Source: Mycobacterium sp.
GTDB taxonomy: Bacteria > Actinomycetota > Actinomycetes > Mycobacteriales > Mycobacteriaceae
DNA: 52,774 bases
Assembly: GCA_016197405.1 (NCBI GenBank)
Contig: JACPVR010000025.1
Location: forward strand, 1-52,774
Direction of reading: 5' to 3'
Shown here: positions 48,292 to 52,774 of the stretch, piece by piece
Numbering within the stretch: the stretch's first letter is position 1
Layout: every line of letters begins with the position of its first letter
Made by a program: the position numbers and the translations under genes
The notes under the pieces: generated by a model
Databases searched by the model: none
Seen by the model: only the letters and a program-made list of their open reading frames with translations
Told to the model about the DNA's origin: nothing

Positions 48292-48315
48292 CACGTCTCC
48301 CGCTTCGTTCTACCG

Positions 48316-48756
48316 TCATTGCCGATTCAGCCCTCCGGGGGAGGAAGGTGCTGCAATGACCTTGTATGGATGTTTGCGGCCCTCCCTCACCAGATCGGCA
48401 AGGTCGTCGCGCACCGCTGAGCCGAGCTGCGCAGTCGGATCGAACCAGCCCAAGAAGCCCGGTTCTGAACTCACGCTCTCCAACGGCTGTTGCTGGCCCG
48501 AAACCAGCACCTTGCCATTGCCCAAGGACATCACCAGGTGGTCCTTGAACGCCCCGACGTCGCCGGCCTGCACGTCTGACGCCGGGATCGGGTGCGTGAC
48601 CGGAGCACCCTCGGACGGCAACGTGATGCCCGCCTTCTGATATGCCTCGGAGACCGACGCGCCGTTGAACGCGGCCCGCACCGCCTCGGCAGCCACAGGC
48701 GACCGTGCTTCTGCCACTCCGCCGACCTCATGGGGGTGCACGACGTTATCGCTCAT
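48316..48756 (-). CDS. Hypothetical protein with NlpC/P60-like features
   Basis: 146 aa from ATG 48756 (GGAGAGGA upstream). Helical N-terminus (AAEAVRAAFNGASVSEAYQ), then PIPASDVQAGDVGAFKDHLVMSLGNGKVL and GFLGWFDP (about residues 60-115). The AGDV..FKDH.VM pattern resembles the middle of NlpC/P60 hydrolases, but the catalytic Cys is missing, so it is not an active enzyme of that class. I recall similar proteins near mycobacterial type VII secretion loci; none is here. Confidence 0.6.
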   Translation of the reverse strand: MSDNVVHPHEVGGVAEARSPVAAEAVRAAFNGASVSEAYQKAGITLPSEGAPVTHPIPASDVQAGDVGAFKDHLVMSLGNGKVLVSGQQQPLESVSSEPGFLGWFDPTAQLGSAVRDDLADLVREGRKHPYKVIAAPSSPGGLNRQ

Positions 48757-48808
48757 TGGATGGTCCTCTCCTTGTGTTGGTGTCCTGTAATGCATTCCAC
48801 GCTTACCG

Positions 48809-49501
48809 CTACTGGCTCATCTGGGTGAGGCCGTCACTGCGTAGCAGGTCTTTGACCCCATCGTGCTCGCCGTAGATGTAGGCCCTCGCTAGGAGGTCGT
48901 TGAATGTTCTCGCGACTCCGGGGTCGTTGTCATTGACTGGGATCGTCAGGAGGATGCCTGCGCCGGAACCGATGAGCAGGCTGTTGGCGACGAAGACGGC
49001 GGTGCGTTTGTTGCCATCCTCGAACGGCTGGGCCGTGGCAAGTTCAACGAACAGGTCTAGCGCGTTCTCCTGGACCTGTGCGCTGCGGGTCGCACTGTCG
49101 AGCAGGGTCTGCAGTGCGTCCTCCGTCAGGGCGGCGGGGGTGTGGCGACCGTAGGCCGTGCTTACCCCGATGGCCTGTTCCTGGGTGCGCAGTTGGCCGG
49201 GATGCAGTGCACCGCTGCGGGTGAGAGTGGCGTTGACGGCACTGACGAACCCGGCGTCGATCGAACAGCCGGCGTGGTCGATGACGAACTGTGCTGCGTC
49301 GCGTAGATCTTCGAGAAGCGCGAGGTCGGCGCGCGATGCCACACCCTCAAGGCTGCCGGATCGTAGGAAATTCGCGGTGTCGAGACGGCCCGTGGACAGA
49401 CCATCGAACACCTTGCCGGATGAATACACGACACCGGCAAGGTCGGTGACGGTGAGCGTGGTCGCGGTGTGTCCACGTTCCTCACGGTCGGCTGCGTTCA
49501 T
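48809..49501 (-). CDS. Fic/Doc-family protein with Gln in place of the catalytic His
   Basis: 230 aa. The Fic loop reads AQPFEDGNKRTAVFVAN near residue 158: the H of HPFx(D/E)GN(G/K)R is Gln. The rest of the fold is recognisable (an N-terminal ADLALLEDLRDAAQFVIDH helix and an AIGVSTAYGRHTP flap). The missing His argues against normal AMP transfer; Doc-type or inactive variants are possible. Divergent from a small RHH-like gene across 68 bases. Confidence 0.82.
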   Translation of the reverse strand: MNAADREERGHTATTLTVTDLAGVVYSSGKVFDGLSTGRLDTANFLRSGSLEGVASRADLALLEDLRDAAQFVIDHAGCSIDAGFVSAVNATLTRSGALHPGQLRTQEQAIGVSTAYGRHTPAALTEDALQTLLDSATRSAQVQENALDLFVELATAQPFEDGNKRTAVFVANSLLIGSGAGILLTIPVNDNDPGVARTFNDLLARAYIYGEHDGVKDLLRSDGLTQMSQ

Positions 49502-49569
49502 AACCCTTATCGTAGTCGATTAATGGCGAGTGGCGCCAGGGATTTGTCGTAGTCGCTTATCATTCTCGT
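49502..49569. promoter_or_regulatory. Divergent promoter with repeated GTAGTCG elements
   Basis: CGTAGTCGATTAAT (49512) and CGTAGTCGCTTATC (49548) are direct repeats 36 bases apart; a third GTAGTCGATAAA lies at 43851. On the minus strand TACGAT fits a -10. The RHH-like protein may bind the repeats. Confidence 0.55.
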
Positions 49570-49752
49570 ATGCCGTCTCCGGGAAGACCGCCCTTGGAAG
49601 CGGGCCAGCGTCGAACTTCCCCAGTTCCGGTGCGCTTCACGGCAACTGAGCGTGAGGTGATCGAGGCCGCGGCCAAGGCCGATGGGCAGTCTGTGTCGGC
49701 GTGGGTGCGCGATCGCGCGCTTGCCGCCGCACGGAGGCGCACTCGCGATTAG
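49570..49752 (+). CDS. Small ribbon-helix-helix-like protein, possible antitoxin
   Basis: 60 aa. PVPVRFTATEREVIEAAAKADGQ and SVSAWVRDRALAAARRR give a beta strand and two helices in RHH/MobC-like order. It is divergent from the Fic protein and shares its promoter region, so it may be the Fic regulator or antitoxin; the divergent arrangement is unusual for a toxin-antitoxin pair, so this is tentative. Confidence 0.7.
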   Translation: MPSPGRPPLEAGQRRTSPVPVRFTATEREVIEAAAKADGQSVSAWVRDRALAAARRRTRD

Positions 49753-50045
49753 TGCCGGCGTGATAGGTACTGCTGGGCGGCGGCCGGTGGGTACGGCAGC
49801 CCTGTATCGAGCATGCCGAGGAGCGCGTCGTCCTCCAGGTCGCGAGCCGCAGCCCCATGGTCGCCGTCGAGCTCGGGCTGAGCTGCGAGCGACCGTGCGA
49901 AGTTGTCGATGATCTGTCCGAGCCTGTAATCAGGGTATTGATGCCAGTACGCGGCGAGGGCAGTCAACACCTCGTCGATGCGCTCGGGGCGACGCCCGTC
50001 AGGGCCGCAGGGCGCGAAGGTCGGCAAATGCTGGTTACTGCTCAT
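49749..50045 (-). CDS. Hypothetical phage/plasmid-type protein
   Basis: 98 aa. Contains ALAAYWHQYPDYRLGQIIDNFAR and a later DLEDDALLGML, a pattern I recognise from small actinobacterial phage and plasmid proteins of unknown function (YWxxxPdxRLGQ). It overlaps the RHH gene's end by 4 bases on the opposite strand. Confidence 0.68.
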   Translation of the reverse strand: MSSNQHLPTFAPCGPDGRRPERIDEVLTALAAYWHQYPDYRLGQIIDNFARSLAAQPELDGDHGAAARDLEDDALLGMLDTGLPYPPAAAQQYLSRRH

Positions 50046-50075
50046 CGTGTGGAAGCCTTTCCCGTGGGGCTCTCG

Positions 50076-50345
50076 TTAGTGGGGGATGGTTGTCTGTGGG
50101 CCGTCGGGCTCGGTGTTCGCGGCGGCGAGGTGGCCGGCGGCTTCGTCGGCAAATAGTGCGGCGGCGTCGAGTTCAGAGGGTTGCGCATCGTCGGCCTCGT
50201 TGACCAGGACGTACATGGCGAAGGTCCAGGCTGTGCGGGCATGGGCGCTTCGGCGCTGCGGCTGGGACATCGCTTGCACCGCGGCGTGGAGATTCGCGCG
50301 GGCCTCGCCGAGCCAGATGCTGGGGAGCTGGTTCGGGATCATCAT
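50076..50345 (-). CDS. Small hypothetical protein, paralogue of the gene at 14766
   Basis: 89 aa; the ATG overlaps the stop of the coiled-coil gene (ATGA). Core motifs ARANLHAAVQAM, AHARTAWTFAMYVLVNEADD and FADEAAGHLAAA match the 75-aa protein at 14766-14993 in order and spacing. Function unknown; coupling to a KfrA-like gene suggests plasmid maintenance. Confidence 0.7.
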   Translation of the reverse strand: MMIPNQLPSIWLGEARANLHAAVQAMSQPQRRSAHARTAWTFAMYVLVNEADDAQPSELDAAALFADEAAGHLAAANTEPDGPQTTIPH

Positions 50346-51598
50346 GTCGGTGGCGCGGCTTCCTGGCCTGGGCCTTGTTTTCCGCTCTCGCCCTCGCTCT
50401 CGCGCGAGGGCGAGGCTGGTGCCTTCCTCGCGCGGCTCGTACGTTTGCGGGACGTTTCGAGAGCCTGTCGCGCGTCGCTGAGTGCGTCGGTGAGTACTTG
50501 CACGCGGTCCTCTGCGCTGCGCCGAGCCAACGCGAGCTGCTCAGCATGGGCGGCTCGCAGGATCTCGCGCTCGGAGCGTTCGTCGGCGCGCACGCGGTCA
50601 AGCTCGGCGGCGAGGGTGGCCAACGCGGCGCGGTCACTGTCGGACTCCCGCCTTGCCGATTCGGCTAATGCCTGTGCTGTAGCGAGTTCGACGCGAAGTG
50701 CAGACGCATCGGCCGTAGCGTGGTGAGCTTCCTGCCGCGCGCTGTCGATTTGGCCTTGGAGGCGGGTGTGCTTTTCTTCGAAATCTCTTCGGGTCTGGTC
50801 AAGTTCGTCACGCAGTTGGGCTGCTGTGGCGCGCCCCCGTTCGGCTGATTCATTGGCCGCGACGAGGGCTGCGCTGGCTGCGCTGGTCTCGATCTGTGCG
50901 GTGGTGGCTGCCTCGCGGGCACTGTCTACCTCGCGGTCACGTTCTGCAATCTGTTCTGTGAAGCGAACTTGAGCCTGTGTGAGGGTGTCCTCGGCGGCCG
51001 CGACGGCAGCCGCGGCGCTGGAGCGGATCTGGGCTATGTCTGCGGCGGTGGCTGCACGTAGTCGCTCCATGTCGGCAAGGGTCTCCTCGGCGAGTGTGTC
51101 GGCCTCGTCTCGGTCCTGTTCTGCCTGTGCTTTTCCATCCTCGGCAGCACGCGCAGACCGCTCGGCGGTTGTGGCGCGGCGCTCGGCTTCGGTGACTTTG
51201 GTGAGGGCGTCTCGGTGGGCGTCCTCGACCTCAGCGCCGGCAGCCTCGACGTCGCCGGCAGCGCGGATTGCGGCGAGGACGTCATCGAGGTAGTGGCGGA
51301 CCTCGGCCACTCTCTGAGGTAGTTCGGCGAGGCGCTGTTCGAGCGTGGCCCGCGCCATCGACACGGGGGCATCTGGGTTCTCGGCTCCCGGTGCATTATC
51401 GGCGGTCTGTCCAGCAGCGTGCGTGCGCCTTGCCTTCCAGGCGTTCGCGCGGTTGTGGATCGGGCCGCCGCTGTCGTCGGCGCATTCGCAGTATCGGGAA
51501 GGGCGTCCGGTGGCCGGGTCCGGGCGGCGCGAGCGAGTACAGCCTGGGTAGTGGCATCGGTCGGCCGCCGTCGCTGTGGCGCCGCTGGGTTCCGTCAT
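50342..51598 (-). CDS. KfrA-like long coiled-coil protein with N-terminal Cys cluster
   Basis: 418 aa from ATG 51598. Residues 14-45 hold CHYPGCTRSRRPDP and RYCECADD, a likely zinc site. Residues 90-390 are an unbroken alanine-rich coiled coil (AEQDRDEADTLAEETLADME, ARQEAHHATADASALRVEL). The C-terminus is basic then polar. The plan resembles KfrA-type plasmid proteins and coiled-coil segregation factors. Tandem ACGAA pentamers directly upstream could be its operator or a centromere-like site. Confidence 0.72.
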   Translation of the reverse strand: MTEPSGATATAADRCHYPGCTRSRRPDPATGRPSRYCECADDSGGPIHNRANAWKARRTHAAGQTADNAPGAENPDAPVSMARATLEQRLAELPQRVAEVRHYLDDVLAAIRAAGDVEAAGAEVEDAHRDALTKVTEAERRATTAERSARAAEDGKAQAEQDRDEADTLAEETLADMERLRAATAADIAQIRSSAAAAVAAAEDTLTQAQVRFTEQIAERDREVDSAREAATTAQIETSAASAALVAANESAERGRATAAQLRDELDQTRRDFEEKHTRLQGQIDSARQEAHHATADASALRVELATAQALAESARRESDSDRAALATLAAELDRVRADERSEREILRAAHAEQLALARRSAEDRVQVLTDALSDARQALETSRKRTSRARKAPASPSRESEGESGKQGPGQEAAPPT

Positions 51599-51635
51599 GG
51601 GGCAAGCATACCAGTTTCGTATCCACCTGTGAGGC

Positions 51636-51675
51636 ACGTAACGAAACATAACGAAACGAAACGAAACGAAACAAG
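51636..51675 (+). repeat. Eight tandem ACGAA-type pentamers
   Basis: Consecutive 5-base units: ACGTA, ACGAA, ACATA, then four ACGAA, then ACAAG. They lie 38 bases upstream of the coiled-coil gene. The period of 5 puts every second unit on the same DNA face, suited to cooperative binding. The rest of the 51599-51840 gap has an ATACGTAT palindrome (near 51688) and no gene. Confidence 0.85.
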
Positions 51676-51840
51676 TGGGTTGGCATATACGTATCTGGGG
51701 CGGCCCAAGGGGAAGCGCAGTGACGACACTTTTGAGCCCGACCGCGGCTACAAGCCGATAGCGCTGAGCGGGGGCTTTTGCCCGGTTGGGGTGCGTGTAG
51801 GGATTCCGGTGAAAAAGTGCCCCGCTGCTACTACACGCCT

Positions 51841-52434
51841 TCAGTCGGAGGCGGGCGCCGCGGCGGCCGCTGACCGTGCTCGGGTGGCATCGCGCCGCAA
51901 GGCCTGGGCTAACGCCTCGTTGTCGGTGAAGTCGGCGACGGTGGTCAAGGTCCGCGCGATCCGGGTGAAAAGCGGCGGGGGAGCGGCAATCGGACCTTGG
52001 GTGTGCTCGGCTTGAACCATGCCCGCAATCGACAGGAGTTGCGCCGTCTCGCGCTGACGGGCATCCCGTTCCGCCGTGCTGGTTGTCGTGCTGGTCTGGT
52101 AGAACAGCAGCGCCTCGGCCAGCCCGCTGACGAGGCGGCCGAATACCGAGACGCTGATATGCGCGGTGCGGGCAAGGGTGAACAGGTCTTCGCCTGGTTC
52201 CTCGTCGGTGAACGTGGCGACGATTTCGCCTGCGAGCGTGTCAATGGCGGCATCATCGAGCAGATGCTGAGCGGACTGCTCACTGACTCCCAGTTTGCGC
52301 GACACTGCCGCGTGACGCTCCGCGAGAAGTGTCCTGGCCGCGTCGTGCGAGAGCACCATGCCGCGGTCACTGATGCGTGCAACAAGCACCGCCGCACGCG
52401 CTTGCAGCCAAGCGTGAGCCGCTTTCTCCGGCAC
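51841..52434 (-). CDS. Hypothetical helical protein
   Basis: 197 aa from GTG 52434. Almost wholly helical (ARTLLAERHAAVSRKLGVSEQSAQHLLDDAAI split over 33-65; HISVSVFGRLVSGLAEALLFY). The first half could hold a helix-turn-helix (SRKLGVSEQSAQHLL). No family recognised. Its own 3' side faces the pentamer-repeat gap. Confidence 0.65.
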   Translation of the reverse strand: MPEKAAHAWLQARAAVLVARISDRGMVLSHDAARTLLAERHAAVSRKLGVSEQSAQHLLDDAAIDTLAGEIVATFTDEEPGEDLFTLARTAHISVSVFGRLVSGLAEALLFYQTSTTTSTAERDARQRETAQLLSIAGMVQAEHTQGPIAAPPPLFTRIARTLTTVADFTDNEALAQALRRDATRARSAAAAAPASD

Positions 52435-52469
52435 TGCTTTTCCGCCTTCCGGGTGTCTGGATTACCTGG

Positions 52470-52774
52470 CTAGGGCATGTCTCCTAAATGGCGGGTCCAG
52501 GTGATGCAGGCACTGAGGACGACGGCGGCGCGGTAGACGATGGCGAGTTTGGCGTATCGAGTGGCCAGGCCGCGCCATTGTTTGAGTAGGGCGAAGGATC
52601 GTTCGATGAGATTGCGCTGCTTGTGGCGGATTTCGTCGAATGCTGGTGGCCGACCACCGGCACTGCCGCGACGCTGTCGCGCGGCGATCTCGTCGCTCTT
52701 CTGGGGGATGACCGCGGTGATCTTGCGGCTACGCAACAGTCGGCGCGCGACACCGCTGGAGTAGGCGCGATCAG
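52470..52774 (-). CDS. IS5-family transposase, C-terminal part, cut by the window edge
   Basis: About 101 codons: DRAYSSGVARRLLRSRKI at the window edge, then AVIPQKSDEIAARQRRGSAGG, RPPAFDEIRHKQRNLIERSFALL and KQWRGLATRYAKLAIVYRAAVVL. The DxAYSS Asp, the RNxIERxFxxLK Glu box and the RGxATRYxK tail are hallmarks of IS5-family DDE transposases. The stop is at 52470; the 5' half lies outside the window. The sequence CTAGGGCATGTCTCC near 52471 is probably the element's end. Confidence 0.9.
   Translation of the reverse strand, partial: DRAYSSGVARRLLRSRKITAVIPQKSDEIAARQRRGSAGGRPPAFDEIRHKQRNLIERSFALLKQWRGLATRYAKLAIVYRAAVVLSACITWTRHLGDMP

Overview
The window looks like a stretch of a large, GC-rich actinobacterial plasmid, most likely from a rapidly growing Mycobacterium/Mycolicibacterium or a close relative. 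The reasons are high GC, many GTG starts, mycobacterial-type TANNNT -10 elements, a GjpA-type porin-like exported protein, a single-pass membrane protein with a C-terminal domain I associate with mycobacteria, and a MobF relaxase of the actinobacterial type. No rRNA, tRNA, CRISPR array or core housekeeping gene was seen.

Layout. (1) 1-6.96 kb: the 3' end of a DUF2510 gene, a 1,953-aa MobF relaxase-helicase, and a divergent coiled-coil accessory protein; oriT probably lies between the last two. (2) 7,003-14,185: an IS21-type transposon with mercury passenger genes (istA-istB; ccdA-like, thioredoxin-like lipoprotein, MerT/F-like, merB, merA, merR). Its ends are related inverted repeats, it is flanked by a 6-bp target duplication (ATCCGG), and removing it restores an HNH-endonuclease gene in frame. 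(3) 14.2-25.6 kb: plasmid accessory genes: an atypical C5-cytosine methyltransferase, a glutaredoxin/NrdH-like protein, a PAPS-reductase-family PP-loop ATPase, a zinc-ribbon protein, the GjpA-like protein, an XRE regulator, and a Fic/VbhA-like pair preceded by two tiny ORFs. (4) 25,621-39,884: a Tn554-like transposon (three tyrosine recombinases plus a TnpC/DUF6262-like protein) carrying a second mercury module (merA, merB, an Lpd-like flavoprotein, an ArsR-type regulator, MerT/F-like, thioredoxin-like, CcdA-like) and a MerR-controlled Cys-rich peptide plus MFS exporter. It is inserted in the PP-loop motif codons of a second PAPS-reductase-family gene, whose halves lie at 25,522-25,620 and 39,885-40,973. 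(5) 41-52.4 kb: plasmid backbone genes: XRE regulator, staphylococcal-nuclease-like lipoprotein, a four-gene run ending in membrane and hypothetical proteins, a second Fic protein with a divergent small RHH-like protein, and a KfrA-like coiled-coil protein with tandem pentamers upstream. (6) An IS5-family transposase runs off the right edge.

Two points stand out. First, five near-identical dyad promoter/operator sites (core GGCTATAGCCTACCAT and its mirror) sit before the methyltransferase, redoxin, both PP-loop ATPases, the Fic run and one further gene. They suggest one co-regulated plasmid regulon that may include a nucleic-acid-modification pathway. Second, two unrelated transposons carry the same unusual mercury gene set, in which a CcdA-like protein, a CxxC thioredoxin-like protein and a small Cys-pair membrane protein accompany MerA and MerB and no MerP-like protein is seen; most of these proteins end in vicinal cysteines.
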